Positions 1 to 8,208 of a stretch of DNA of 64,000 bases are shown piece after piece (position 1 is the first letter of the stretch; each line of letters opens with the position of its first letter). The notes below the pieces were generated by a model. The model had not been told where the DNA came from, ran no database searches, and saw nothing but the letters and a program-made list of their open reading frames with translations. The stretch is from Tenacibaculum gallaicum (GTDB lineage Bacteria; Bacteroidota; Bacteroidia; Flavobacteriales; Flavobacteriaceae): positions 53,712 through 117,711 of the forward strand of contig NZ_QUNS01000009.1 of NCBI RefSeq assembly GCF_003387615.1, read 5' to 3'. Both the position numbers and the translations under genes were made by a program.

Positions 1-1126
1 GTTTTTCTACATGATAACTACCCGCCCATGGGTCTACAGTTTTTGTAATATGGGTTTCTTGTTGTAGGTATATTTGTGTGTTACGAGCAATACGTGCTGA
101 AAAATCAGTTGGTAAGGCAATTGCTTCATCTAAAGCGTTGGTGTGTAAACTTTGTGTTCCTCCAAAAGCAGCAGCCATCGCTTCAATAGCAGTACGAGCT
201 ACATTGTTAAAAGGGTCTTGTTCCGTTAAACTCCACCCACTGGTTTGACAGTGAGTTCTTAATGCTAACGATTTTGGGTTTTTCGGATTGAATTGCTTTA
301 CGAGTTTTGCCCAAAGCATTCTTCCTGCTCGCATTTTGGCAACTTCCATAAAATGATTCATACCAATTGCCCAGAAAAAAGATAAACGAGGAGCAAAAGT
401 GTCAATATCCATTCCTGCTTCGAGTCCTTTTTTGATGTATTCTAATCCGTCAGCTAACGTATAGGCTAATTCAATTTCTGCGGTAGCGCCAGCTTCTTGC
501 ATGTGGTATCCTGAAATAGAAATTGAATTAAATCTCGGCATATTTTCAGAGGTATATCTAAAAATATCAGCAATAATTTTCATTGAAGGAGTAGGTGGGT
601 AAATATAAGTGTTACGCACCATAAATTCTTTTAAGATATCATTTTGGATAGTTCCTGATAATAACTCAGGAGCTACACCTTGTTCTTCTGCTGCTACAAT
701 ATAAAAAGCCAAAATAGGTAATACAGCTCCGTTCATTGTCATAGAAACCGACATTTTATCTAAAGGGATCTGATCGAACAAAACTTTCATATCCTCAACA
801 GAATCAATAGCAACACCTGCTTTTCCCACGTCACCTTGTACACGTTCGTGATCTGAATCATACCCTCGGTGAGTAGCTAGATCAAAAGCGACTGATAATC
901 CTTTTTGACCAGCAGCTAAATTTCTACGGTAAAAGGCATTACTTTCTTCGGCAGTAGAAAAACCTGCATATTGACGAATTGTCCAAGGTCTACGAACATA
1001 CATGGTAGAATACGGCCCACGTAAGTTTGGAGCGATACCAGCAACAAAATCTTCGTGTTTAAAGCTTTTGTTTTTTTGCTTTTGGTTATTGGTTATTTGT
1101 ATGTTTGATATATCTTTTCTACTCAT
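1..1126 (-). CDS. mutB: Methylmalonyl-CoA mutase large subunit, N-terminal part
   Basis: Catalytic subunit of adenosylcobalamin-dependent methylmalonyl-CoA mutase, which interconverts succinyl-CoA and (R)-methylmalonyl-CoA in the cytoplasm. Only about 375 N-terminal codons are inside the window; the 3' end runs off the left edge. Translated by eye, the protein contains the family's [12 protein letters not shown] segment, followed by [15 protein letters not shown], a TMNGAVLP segment and [12 protein letters not shown], all typical of the TIM-barrel substrate domain. The cobalamin-binding domain would lie outside. The start ATG at 1126 shares the 8-base overlap ATGAGTAG with the stop of the upstream gene, so translation is probably coupled. 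The identification is firm; only the length is unknown. Confidence 0.95.
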   Translation of the reverse strand, partial: MSRKDISNIQITNNQKQKNKSFKHEDFVAGIAPNLRGPYSTMYVRRPWTIRQYAGFSTAEESNAFYRRNLAAGQKGLSVAFDLATHRGYDSDHERVQGDVGKAGVAIDSVEDMKVLFDQIPLDKMSVSMTMNGAVLPILAFYIVAAEEQGVAPELLSGTIQNDILKEFMVRNTYIYPPTPSMKIIADIFRYTSENMPRFNSISISGYHMQEAGATAEIELAYTLADGLEYIKKGLEAGMDIDTFAPRLSFFWAIGMNHFMEVAKMRAGRMLWAKLVKQFNPKNPKSLALRTHCQTSGWSLTEQDPFNNVARTAIEAMAAAFGGTQSLHTNALDEAIALPTDFSARIARNTQIYLQQETHITKTVDPWAGSYHVEK

Positions 1127-1769
1127 TTTTATTCAATGTGTTTAATATAGCATAGTAGAGTTCAAAAGCTATAAAAGTTCTAAGAGAGTGTTCTTTAAAA
1201 CTATTCTCTTTAAGGTGTGAGATTGATGATGCTGTTAGCATAGAAGAGCTATCCGTAACCAGTCTAAAAGTTATAACTAAATCTTTTAAGTCTTGATTTT
1301 TGGATTTGTTTAATAGAAATTCTGAATACTCATCAAAATAATTAATGCTTAAAATATGGTCAGTTGATTTTAGAGAAGCATAATATTCTTTTGTAGCTTC
1401 ATCGTCTTTACTATGGTCTGTATTAACTCCTTGATTAAAGTCAGAACGTTCTCTTTTATCTTTGTTGGTTATCCAAATATAATTGATTAACTCAGTTTTA
1501 GAAATTTTCAATAATTCAAGTTCGTCTTCGGTAGTTATTGTATTGAATGTTTTTTTATTGGAAGCGATATCTTTAATGTACTTAGGGTAGGCTTTAAAGG
1601 CTTCGTCAGGGTTAATAGAGTAGTAAGAACAAATTTGATTCTCAAAAGAATCAACCATCAATTTAATAAGTTCAGTTTTTGGAATGTTACTAAAGCCTTG
1701 AGCATTTAAGGTTAGCGTCCCAAAAAGTAATGGAATGAAAACGGATATGTTAATTAGTTTTTTACTCAT
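1119..1769 (-). CDS. Hypothetical secreted protein between mutA and mutB
   Basis: A 216-residue protein of no family I recognise. Residues 1-23 form a signal peptide (lysines, hydrophobic core, cleavage near LNAQG), so it should be exported to the periplasm; the remainder is hydrophilic, mostly helical and rich in Lys, Ser, Asp. Nothing suggests coenzyme A or cobalamin binding. It is nonetheless wedged between the two mutase subunit genes and overlaps both by exactly 8 bases (ATGAGTAA at its start, ATGAGTAG at its end), so it must be co-expressed with them. An exported protein in the middle of a cytoplasmic enzyme operon is unexpected. Function unknown. Confidence 0.8.
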   Translation of the reverse strand: MSKKLINISVFIPLLFGTLTLNAQGFSNIPKTELIKLMVDSFENQICSYYSINPDEAFKAYPKYIKDIASNKKTFNTITTEDELELLKISKTELINYIWITNKDKRERSDFNQGVNTDHSKDDEATKEYYASLKSTDHILSINYFDEYSEFLLNKSKNQDLKDLVITFRLVTDSSSMLTASSISHLKENSFKEHSLRTFIAFELYYAILNTLNKNE

Positions 1770-3108
1770 TTTGCAAACGTTCTTGTTCTAGCTTTTCAGC
1801 TAATCGTTTTTGAATAATAGGTTGAATTAAGGTTTTTTCGTTACGAATTTTCAAGAAAGGAGAAACTTCTAAATCGTTTTTCATCTTGTCATTTTCGTTT
1901 TGAATTTTGTTTGTGCCAAGTAACACTAATTCTCCTGAATCAAATAACTGTTGTTCTTTATCAGCTGATTCTTTTATTTTTCGTTGGATGACTCCTTCTT
2001 TCAGTTGTTTTAAAAAACCACCACCTTTTTCTATTAACTTAAAAACTTCTAGTGCTTTTTGAGCAAGTTGTTGGGTGATTGTTTCGATGTAGTATGCACC
2101 ATTAGCAATGTTTTGTGCTTCTGCTAGTTCACTTTCTTGTTGTAAAATCAATAATTGATTTCTTGAAATACGCTCTCCAAACTCATTTGGTTGATGAAAA
2201 ATTTTATCGTACGAACTATTGACTACTGTACTTGCCCCTCCTAAAATAGCACTCATACATTCTGAAGTTGTACGAAGCATGTTTACATTATAATCATATA
2301 AAGTTTTGTTGCGTAAACTAGGTTGTGCGAAAATGTGAGCGGTTACTTCAGTATTATATTCTTTTAAAAGAACATTCCATAAAATTCTAAAAGCTCTTAG
2401 TTTGGCGATTTCAAAAAAGTAATTACTTCCTACTGAAAAATTAAAGTGAATATTATTCGCAATTGAACTTCCAAAGTGATGTAAGTATTCATTTGCATGT
2501 GCCAAAGCATACGCTAACTGCTGAGTGATTGTTGCTCCTGCATTTTGATAAATTGAAGTATCAACACAAATAGCATTTTTAGTAGTTTTTGTTATCTCTT
2601 CTAGTTGTGTATGGTCGTTTTTAAGGTTTGAGTACCAGTTTCCAGAACTCGCTAAGTTTCCTATAATGTCTATATTTAAAAAACAATTGTCAGAGTTTAT
2701 AAAACTAGCTAATTCTTTGATGAATTCTGAGGATAAAAAACTGAAAGTAAAGTAAAGTAAAGTTTTTTGAGGGTCAATTCCTTTTAGTAAGGTTTTGTAG
2801 TCGAACTCTTTTTTCGCCTTAAATTCAACGGCGTTTGCTCCTCTTTGAATTGAGTCGATAGCAAATAAGTTTGCTTTTTCTTCATTTTCAATATTAATAG
2901 ATTGGCAAATAGCAAAACCTTTGTTCGGGGTGTTAACTTTGGTGTTGGTTCTGTCTTCTTTAGTGTAAAAAGGTTTTACAGTAATACCTTCTTCAGTTTT
3001 CCATAAAAGGGTATCGTTATAATCGGCACCTTTTAGGTCTACTTGTATTTTTTGCTTCCATTCTGCGGGGGTAACACCTTGAAATTCGTCAAATAAATAG
3101 TTACTCAT
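1762..3108 (-). CDS. mutA: Methylmalonyl-CoA mutase small subunit
   Basis: Non-catalytic partner subunit of the heterodimeric methylmalonyl-CoA mutase. At 448 residues it is within the usual range for small subunits that have lost part of the cobalamin-binding C-terminus. The N-terminal FDEFQGVTPAEWKQKIQVDL and the later GASTVVNSSYD and FGERISRNQ segments match the TIM-barrel fold of the large subunit in reduced form. Its start overlaps the ftsB-like gene by 8 bases (ATGAGTAA) and its end overlaps the next gene in the same way. It belongs to the propionate/succinyl-CoA node together with the mutB gene downstream. Identification is secure on length, motifs and context. Confidence 0.9.
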   Translation of the reverse strand: MSNYLFDEFQGVTPAEWKQKIQVDLKGADYNDTLLWKTEEGITVKPFYTKEDRTNTKVNTPNKGFAICQSINIENEEKANLFAIDSIQRGANAVEFKAKKEFDYKTLLKGIDPQKTLLYFTFSFLSSEFIKELASFINSDNCFLNIDIIGNLASSGNWYSNLKNDHTQLEEITKTTKNAICVDTSIYQNAGATITQQLAYALAHANEYLHHFGSSIANNIHFNFSVGSNYFFEIAKLRAFRILWNVLLKEYNTEVTAHIFAQPSLRNKTLYDYNVNMLRTTSECMSAILGGASTVVNSSYDKIFHQPNEFGERISRNQLLILQQESELAEAQNIANGAYYIETITQQLAQKALEVFKLIEKGGGFLKQLKEGVIQRKIKESADKEQQLFDSGELVLLGTNKIQNENDKMKNDLEVSPFLKIRNEKTLIQPIIQKRLAEKLEQERLQNE

Positions 3109-3424
3109 TACTTTTTATGGTATCAAATTCAATAATATAAATATCTTCATCTTCTTTCTTCATTAAATATTTTTCTCTAGCATAGCGTTCTAGTTGAAGA
3201 GAGTCTTGTAGTTGCTGTATAGTTTTTTTATCTTTTTTTATTTTCTTTTCATGATAATTAATCCAACTTTTTAACTCGTTGATTTCGCTATTAAACTCTC
3301 TATGTGTAAGGTAAGAATTTTCATCAAAAAAAAGCATCCATACCACAAATACGGTGAGTATAATCACATAAATATTAGTAGCTATTTTAAAGGAAGGTTT
3401 GTTTTTTATTGATTTAAAACTCAT
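3101..3424 (-). CDS. FtsB/DivIC-type septum formation protein
   Basis: A 107-residue bitopic membrane protein of the FtsB/DivIC family, which in other bacteria bridges FtsL and FtsQ in the divisome. One transmembrane segment spans about residues 14-33; it is followed by a coiled-coil of about 40 residues (heptad-like Leu/Ile with many Lys, residues 42-80) and a short acidic tail. The size and topology are typical. It sits 1 base downstream of udk and overlaps mutA by 8 bases, an arrangement common in flavobacteria. Sequence similarity alone cannot separate FtsB from DivIC, so no symbol is given. Confidence 0.8.
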   Translation of the reverse strand: MSFKSIKNKPSFKIATNIYVIILTVFVVWMLFFDENSYLTHREFNSEINELKSWINYHEKKIKKDKKTIQQLQDSLQLERYAREKYLMKKEDEDIYIIEFDTIKSNE

Positions 3425-3425
3425 G

Positions 3426-4040
3426 TTATAAACGGTCGTTAATTACAGTTCTTACAATGTCTATGGCAACAGTATTATATCTGTCGTTAGGTATAATAAT
3501 GTCAGCGTAATTTTTTGTAGGTTCAATAAATTGTTGATGCATGGGTTTTAAGGTATTTTGATAACGGTTCAAAACTTCATCAACATCTCTACCTCGTTCT
3601 TTAATATCTCTCTTTACACGTCTAATTAAACGTTCATCAGCATCGGCATGAACAAAAACTTTAATGTCACACAAGTTACGAAGTTCTTTGCTATTAAAAA
3701 TCAAAATTCCTTCAATTATAATAACTTTTCTAGGGTGTGTTTTTATAGTGTCTTTGGTTCTGTTATGAGCAACAAACGAATATACAGGTTGTTCAATAAT
3801 GCATCCGTTTTTTAATTCAGTAAGGTGTTGAACCATTAAATCAAAATCGATTGCTCTTGGATGATCAAAGTTTATCTTAGTGCGTTCTTCGTAAGTTAGA
3901 TTATCTGTTTGCTTGTAGTAAGAGTCTTGAGAGATAACGCATACTTCGTCAGCAGGAAGCTCGTTTATTATTTGGTTTACTACCGTGGTTTTTCCACTTC
4001 CCGTACCTCCAGCAATACCGATAACAAATATATTTTTCAT
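3426..4040 (-). CDS. udk: Uridine kinase
   Basis: Phosphorylates uridine (and cytidine) to the monophosphate in pyrimidine salvage. The 204-residue length fits the family. The P-loop GGTGSGKT is at residues 11-18, followed by the SQDSYYK segment, NFDHPRAIDFD, the VIIIEGILIF Walker-B-like strand and the lid region RRVKRDIKERGRDVDEVLNRY. It is the first gene of the udk-ftsB-mutA-216aa-mutB string, all on the minus strand with spacings of 1 base or overlaps. A TAAATTTG -7 box lies at 4068-4075 on the minus strand, about 28 bases upstream of the start. Confidence 0.95.
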   Translation of the reverse strand: MKNIFVIGIAGGTGSGKTTVVNQIINELPADEVCVISQDSYYKQTDNLTYEERTKINFDHPRAIDFDLMVQHLTELKNGCIIEQPVYSFVAHNRTKDTIKTHPRKVIIIEGILIFNSKELRNLCDIKVFVHADADERLIRRVKRDIKERGRDVDEVLNRYQNTLKPMHQQFIEPTKNYADIIIPNDRYNTVAIDIVRTVINDRL

Positions 4041-4067
4041 TAAGTTTTTGTAAAAATAGAGTTATGA

Positions 4068-4075
4068 CAAATTTA
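4068..4075 (-). promoter_or_regulatory. -7 box of the udk operon
   Basis: On the minus strand the octamer TAAATTTG matches the Bacteroidota -7 consensus TAnnTTTG and lies about 28 bases before the udk start. No clear -33 TTG is seen 17-23 bases upstream, so the call rests on the -7 box alone. Confidence 0.45.
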
Positions 4076-4090
4076 GCAAATTAAGTGCAT

Positions 4091-4122
4091 AAAAAAAGCG
4101 CTAACTTTTTGTTAGCGCTTTT
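4091..4122 (-). terminator. Intrinsic terminator after tRNA-Thr
   Basis: A nine-pair stem AGCGCTAAC/GTTAGCGCT (4097-4105 with 4111-4119) with a five-base loop. On the minus strand it is followed by a run of T (the A run at 4091-4097). It ends the tRNA-Pro/tRNA-Thr transcript, and its + strand T run could also act in the other direction. Confidence 0.8.
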
Positions 4123-4129
4123 AGTTTTG

Positions 4130-4203
4130 AGCCGATGGAGGGACTCGAACCCACGACCTGCTGATTACAAATCAGCTGCTCTAGCCAGCTGAGCTACATC
4201 GGC
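4130..4203 (-). tRNA. tRNA-Thr(TGT)
   Basis: Folds as a full cloverleaf on the minus strand: acceptor GCCGATG/CATCGGC, anticodon stem GCTGA/TCAGC with loop TTTGTAA (anticodon TGT, reading ACA), and a T-arm containing GGTTCGAGTCC. The discriminator is T. CCA is not encoded, which is usual in this phylum. Confidence 0.95.
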
Positions 4204-4369
4204 ATTTGCTTTAAAAGCGTGGCAAATATATAATGTTTTTTGAAACTGAAAAAACTTTTTTTAAAATTTTTTAAAGGGCGTTTTTTGTAATAGTTTTAGG
4301 TGCTTTTTAAGTGGTTGAATTAGAGTTTGTTTGGTTTTTAAGGGAGGTGTGTTTTTTTAAGAAAAGAAG

Positions 4370-4444
4370 TCGGGATGAGTGGATTCGAACCACCGATCTC
4401 TGGTCCCCCAGACCAGCACTTTAACCGGACTAAGCTACATCCCG
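4370..4444 (-). tRNA. tRNA-Pro(GGG)
   Basis: Minus-strand cloverleaf with acceptor CGGGATG/CATCCCG, anticodon stem CTGGT/ACCAG and loop CTGGGGG (anticodon GGG, reading CCC and CCT), and T-loop GGTTCGAATCC. The discriminator is A and CCA is not encoded. It lies about 170 bases upstream of tRNA-Thr and may share its transcript. Confidence 0.95.
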
Positions 4445-4590
4445 ATACTACAAATATATTTAAAAAAGAAAAAGTTCTAAGTAATTTACTTAGAACTTTA
4501 TCAAGAATAAATATTATAATGAGAGTGGTAGTTGATGAAACTACTATTCTTATGTATATATTATAAACGAGCTTAAAGGTTGTTTATTGT

Positions 4591-4821
4591 TTAAGCTGTT
4601 AAAGGTTTTCCTTTTAAACGTTTTTCAATACGTTGTTTTACAGCTGTTAAACGCTTCATTAAGTCCATTAACGTGCTGTCTTTTGTTTGTTTATATACCT
4701 CATTAATCTCTAGAATCAGAGCTTTTGCTTCTCTAGAGGCTAGTATTCTATCACTAGTAGTAATGAATTTGAATTTTCTGTTTTCAAACTCTTCTGCCTT
4801 ATTGATTAATTCTGAATTCAT
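4591..4821 (-). CDS. Small helical protein, conserved-looking, function unknown
   Basis: A 76-residue soluble protein, strongly charged and predicted mostly helical (NKAEEFENRKFKF at the start, RIEKRLKGKP near the end). I recognise the general type as a small protein found in flavobacteria but cannot give a function. The reading frame opens earlier at a TTG (4833), but the ATG at 4821 is preferred because it gives a clean amphipathic N-terminus. A well-spaced promoter is found about 80 bases upstream. It is monocistronic, between the tRNA pair and a divergent lipoprotein gene. Confidence 0.7.
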   Translation of the reverse strand: MNSELINKAEEFENRKFKFITTSDRILASREAKALILEINEVYKQTKDSTLMDLMKRLTAVKQRIEKRLKGKPLTA

Positions 4822-4900
4822 AAAATTTACCAATTTAATTTAAAATTTCTTTATTAGGTTTTGTCTGATAAAAGATATATGCCTAAAATAACTGGGGCGG

Positions 4901-4929
4901 CAAATATATAGGAAACTTTCTGTTTACAA
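4901..4929 (-). promoter_or_regulatory. Promoter of the 76-residue gene
   Basis: Minus strand: TTG (4927-4929), an 18-base spacer and TATATTTG (4901-4908), matching the Bacteroidota housekeeping consensus TTG-N17-23-TAnnTTTG. The 349 bases between the two flanking genes (4834-5182) otherwise hold only AT-rich sequence and the -7 box of the next gene at 5150-5157. Confidence 0.6.
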
Positions 4930-5149
4930 ACAAACAAGTCCATCAATTTGATTTATTAGTTAATAAGTTTTTTTTATAAGATAAAAAAATCTTTTTTCAC
5001 ACTATCTTATATCAGGTATAAGTATTATCTATAAATATAAATGTAACGATTTTATTTTGTTATTTCAAATTATTAGTAGAAAATTAACAGTTTTCACCTG
5101 TTTATTTAATGATTTTTTAAGGAATGGTAAGGTTTTAGTTTGAATACAG

Positions 5150-5157
5150 TATTTTTG
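5150..5157 (+). promoter_or_regulatory. -7 box of the DUF1684 lipoprotein gene
   Basis: The octamer TATTTTTG matches TAnnTTTG and lies 25 bases before the ATG at 5183. No convincing -33 TTG at the proper distance. Confidence 0.45.
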
Positions 5158-5182
5158 TAGCGAGTTAAAACATAGAACTAAT

Positions 5183-5794
5183 ATGAAGAAAATATTACTA
5201 TTAATTTTTACTGTTTCAATACTGTCTTGCAAGAGTCAAGGTAAAAGAGCTGTTTTAGGAGAGTCTGATTTTCAGAAAGAAATGAATACTAAGTTTAAAG
5301 ATGCTTCTAGGTCACCATTAACTAAAAAAGGATTGAAAGAGTTTAATGGGTTAAATTTTTTTCCTATTAATGAGAAGTATAAAGTAAATGCTAGTCTAGA
5401 ATTGTTACCGAATGCTCCTGTTTTTAATTTTCCTACTACAACAGATAGGGTAGTGTTATACAAAAAGTACGGAATATTATCTTTTTCTGTTGATGGAGAA
5501 GAGTTTGAGTTGGCAATTTATCAAGATGTAAAGCCTGACCCAGAATATGCTAACCATTTATTTTTACCTTTTTTAGATAATACGAATGGAAAAACGTCTT
5601 ATAAAGGTGGTCGTTTTATAGATGTTTATACAACAGATATAAAGGATGATGGTACTATTGTAATAAATTTTAATGAAGCTTATAATCCTTACTGTGCATA
5701 TAGTGATCGTTATTCTTGCCCAATTACACCAAGTGATAATTATTTAGATGTAGAAATTAAGGCAGGGGTGATGTCTTATGAAAAACCTAATTAA
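5183..5794 (+). CDS. DUF1684 lipoprotein
   Basis: A 203-residue lipoprotein: the signal peptide ends in a lipobox with Cys16 (SILSC), so it should be anchored in a membrane facing the periplasm. The C-terminal half carries the hallmarks of DUF1684: FLPFLDNTNGKTSYKGGRFID, then INFNEAYNPYCAYSDRYSCP with two or three conserved cysteines, and a final IKAGV strand. The biochemical role of DUF1684 is not established. It is a single gene bounded by its own promoter box and a strong terminator. Confidence 0.85.
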   Translation: MKKILLLIFTVSILSCKSQGKRAVLGESDFQKEMNTKFKDASRSPLTKKGLKEFNGLNFFPINEKYKVNASLELLPNAPVFNFPTTTDRVVLYKKYGILSFSVDGEEFELAIYQDVKPDPEYANHLFLPFLDNTNGKTSYKGGRFIDVYTTDIKDDGTIVINFNEAYNPYCAYSDRYSCPITPSDNYLDVEIKAGVMSYEKPN

Positions 5795-5795
5795 A

Positions 5796-5829
5796 TAAAA
5801 AAGTCCTGCAATCTGCAGGACTTTTTTAT
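5796..5829. terminator. Bidirectional intrinsic terminator
   Basis: Perfect ten-pair stem AAGTCCTGCA/TGCAGGACTT (5801-5810 with 5814-5823) and a three-base loop, with A tract before and T tract after. It serves the convergent DUF1684 and enoyl-CoA hydratase genes. Confidence 0.9.
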
Positions 5830-6530
5830 TTAGAAGGAGGTGTTAAGCCTTCTTCACTGTCTTGTTTGATAGCTTTTGCTAATGAGTCTAAATAAGACTC
5901 TCTTACTTTTAACTTGGTCTCTTTATGTGCTTTCTTATTTAGTTTAGAAAACATTTCAGCAACCTTTACTGCTGTGGGTAGTAAGTGTTCTTGGGGAACA
6001 ACTTTATCTAAAAAACCAGCGGTAATAGCATTTTTAGGGTTGTATATTTCTGAGCAACTAACGCTTCTTTCGAAATAAACAGGAGCTAAACGTGCTTTTG
6101 CTATCTCAATTCCAGCATTGTGCATGGTCATACCAATTAAAATTTCGTTCAATCCGATTTTAAAGTCACCTTCAATACCTAGCCTATAATCAACAGATAG
6201 TAGTAAAAAAGCTCCTTTGGCAACTGCGTGCCCAGAACAAGCTGCAATTATTGGATAGGGGAAAGAAAGCATTCTGTGTGATAATTGAGATCCTTTGGTT
6301 ACTAGTTCTAAAGCTGATTCAGGAGATTGCGTCATGCTTTTTAAATCGTAACCTGCAGAGAATATCCCTGGTTGTCCTGTTAATATTACTGGTTTTTCTT
6401 CTTTTTCAGCTTTATCAAAAGAGATGTTTAAAGCGTCAATCACTTCATGAGAAATAGCGTTAGCTTTTCCGTTTGTAATAGTAATTATTACGTAGTTGTC
6501 TTCTGATTTGTATTGTATAAGTTCGCTCAT
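5826..6530 (-). CDS. Enoyl-CoA hydratase/isomerase family protein
   Basis: A 234-residue crotonase-fold enzyme acting on an acyl-CoA thioester. The oxyanion-hole segments are present: IFSAGYDL (Ala59-Gly60) and CSGHAVAKGAFLL (around Gly106). By eye, Glu129 (in LNEILIGM) and Glu154 fall where the two catalytic glutamates of enoyl-CoA hydratases lie, so hydratase activity is plausible, but the protein is slightly short and the exact substrate cannot be told. It is alone on the minus strand and followed by a shared terminator. Isomerase activity is an alternative. Confidence 0.85.
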   Translation of the reverse strand: MSELIQYKSEDNYVIITITNGKANAISHEVIDALNISFDKAEKEEKPVILTGQPGIFSAGYDLKSMTQSPESALELVTKGSQLSHRMLSFPYPIIAACSGHAVAKGAFLLLSVDYRLGIEGDFKIGLNEILIGMTMHNAGIEIAKARLAPVYFERSVSCSEIYNPKNAITAGFLDKVVPQEHLLPTAVKVAEMFSKLNKKAHKETKLKVRESYLDSLAKAIKQDSEEGLTPPSK

Positions 6531-6585
6531 TTATTATATAAAATTTACTCACAAAGTGAGGTTGGTTTCAAGGTTATGGTATTGT

Positions 6586-6978
6586 TTAAATTGCTTGTGG
6601 ATTCGTCCAAAGATAATTTACTAAGTAAATCCCTGCAAAAACAGCTAAAAACCCGAAAATAAAACTTGCTATTGTGTATGTGGCAAAAGAGGTAAAGTCT
6701 CCAGATTTTAAAAAGACATGATTTTCATAAGCAAAAGTAGAGAAAGTGGTAAAGCCTCCACAAAAGCCAGTAGCTAGTAATAGGGTGTGATTTTGTGTTA
6801 GTGTTTCATTTTTGACAGCAAGTCCTAAAATAATACCGATAAGTAAGCTCCCAAGAATGTTGGCTGCAAAAGTTCCATACGGAATTCCTGTTTGCGAACT
6901 ATTCAGGGTTTTTCCAATAATATATCGTAATACGCTTCCTGCTCCGCCGCCTATAAAAACTAATAATAACTGTTTCAC
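6586..6978 (-). CDS. crcB: Fluoride channel CrcB/Fluc
   Basis: A 130-residue membrane protein with four hydrophobic helices, the length and topology of Fluc channels that export fluoride as dual-topology dimers. Diagnostic motifs are GGGAGSVLRY at residues 10-19, the NILGSLLIG helix (conserved Asn) and GFCGGFTTFSTFAYE, which holds the phenylalanine box and the central Na+ site. A single crcB gene implies a homodimer. I looked for a fluoride riboswitch in the 150 bases upstream and did not see one. Confidence 0.93.
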   Translation of the reverse strand: MKQLLLVFIGGGAGSVLRYIIGKTLNSSQTGIPYGTFAANILGSLLIGIILGLAVKNETLTQNHTLLLATGFCGGFTTFSTFAYENHVFLKSGDFTSFATYTIASFIFGFLAVFAGIYLVNYLWTNPQAI

Positions 6979-7081
6979 AAAAAAAATATTTCTAAGTTAA
7001 TAGCTTGGTTTTACTCTTTTTATTTATGAGAGATGTTGAAAAAATCTTTACAAGAGTTTTTCATATCATTGCGAAAATAAG

Positions 7082-7108
7082 AAAACCTCACAAATTTGTG
7101 AGGTTTTA
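7082..7108. terminator. Intrinsic terminator
   Basis: AAAACCTCACAAA/TTTGTGAGGTTTT forms a 13-pair perfect stem just downstream of the SRPBCC gene (minus strand). The A and T tracts make it symmetrical. Confidence 0.85.
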
Positions 7109-7132
7109 ATTATGAATAAGTTGTAAAATCAG

Positions 7133-8158
7133 TTATTCTACAGGGTAATAAATATCTGTTTGAATTTCTTCAGGTTTAACCGTTGTAGGGTCATTTACAT
7201 ATAGTTCCCAAATAGGCCAATTTTGTTTGAGATTATTCTCTTTTAAGTATGCATCGATTTTCATATGTGCTTCGTAATCACCATCACCATAATTTCCAAA
7301 TTTAGAAATCATAACACTATTACCAGCAGGTAAGTTAATTGTTTCCATCCCTTTGTCTGGTGTGATAGATTTGTGTAGTAAAAGACCTATATAAAACTCT
7401 GTTTCGTTATTGGTTTCATCATACTTGGTGTAAACAGCAGCAGGAATAAAATCATCCTCACTTAATCCGCTCTTAACAGCGTACGTACCCGCTTTTGGCA
7501 TATCTTGCATAAATAATTTGGTCATTTCTTCATGATTAATCTTTGTTTTATGCGGGTAACCGATAAAGTTTTTCTCAGTAAGCTCTTTGGTTGTTACTTG
7601 ACTTGTGGAAAACTTAGGAGCTGCAGGAACAGTCTCTAAGATTACTTTTTCAAGATTGTTAAGTCCTTTTTCTTCCATAGGACCAAGCATATTGTTCCAG
7701 CCTCCTGATAACGCTGCAAAAAATTTGAAAATAAACGGATTATTATCGGCTTTCATTCCCCAAGTTACTTTTGTGCCTTCAGAAACTTCTTCAAACGTCC
7801 AATAAATATCTCCCGGTTCATAATCACCAAAAGCTATTTTTTGGTTGATAGATTTGTTAGGAACTACAGCAACAGTTTCCATTTTCCCAGGTCCTTCTTT
7901 GCTCGTCCAACTATCAGACGCACCAACTCCTACTGTTTTGTCCCCATAAGTAACTACAATAGTAGTGTCTTCTTCATGCCAAGGTCCCCATTTTTCCCAT
8001 GTCTTTAGGTCGTTAACGGTGTTGAAAACATGGCTTACTGGAGCTTTGATAATCTTATTTCTACTTACATCATAACTGCTAGAAAAGGTAGCTACGTAAA
8101 TGAGAAATATAACAATTAAGGCGACTAGGAGTAGAAAAAAATACTTTATAAACTTCAT
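7133..8158 (-). CDS. SRPBCC-fold protein with C-terminal GyrI-like domain
   Basis: A 341-residue two-domain protein. Residues 5-27 form one membrane anchor. Residues 30-175 look like a polyketide-cyclase/START (SRPBCC) ligand-binding domain (IKAPVSHVFNTVNDLKTWEKW near the start, TKVTWGMKAD near the end). Residues 190-341 resemble a GyrI/AraC effector-binding domain (KAGTYAVKSGLSE, then NLPAGNSVMISKFGNYGD and a NWPIWELYVNDP end). Such fusions bind small hydrophobic ligands, but no specific one is known. It is followed by its own terminator and is 50 bases downstream of the DoxX-like gene. Confidence 0.8.
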   Translation of the reverse strand: MKFIKYFFLLLVALIVIFLIYVATFSSSYDVSRNKIIKAPVSHVFNTVNDLKTWEKWGPWHEEDTTIVVTYGDKTVGVGASDSWTSKEGPGKMETVAVVPNKSINQKIAFGDYEPGDIYWTFEEVSEGTKVTWGMKADNNPFIFKFFAALSGGWNNMLGPMEEKGLNNLEKVILETVPAAPKFSTSQVTTKELTEKNFIGYPHKTKINHEEMTKLFMQDMPKAGTYAVKSGLSEDDFIPAAVYTKYDETNNETEFYIGLLLHKSITPDKGMETINLPAGNSVMISKFGNYGDGDYEAHMKIDAYLKENNLKQNWPIWELYVNDPTTVKPEEIQTDIYYPVE

Positions 8159-8208
8159 GATTATAGTTTTTGATTGAGTTATAAAGTTACTGATTTTTAA
8201 ATTATTAT

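Noticed and set aside
4375..4566. Open frame of 63 codons on the + strand starting MSGFEPPISGPPDQ
   Set aside because: It is the antisense of tRNA-Pro(GGG); sequences such as SGFEPP are the usual false translation of a tRNA T-arm.
6979..7132. Possible fluoride riboswitch upstream of crcB
   Set aside because: No GGNGAUGG-like start, pseudoknot or conserved CCGCC segment could be found in this AT-rich stretch.
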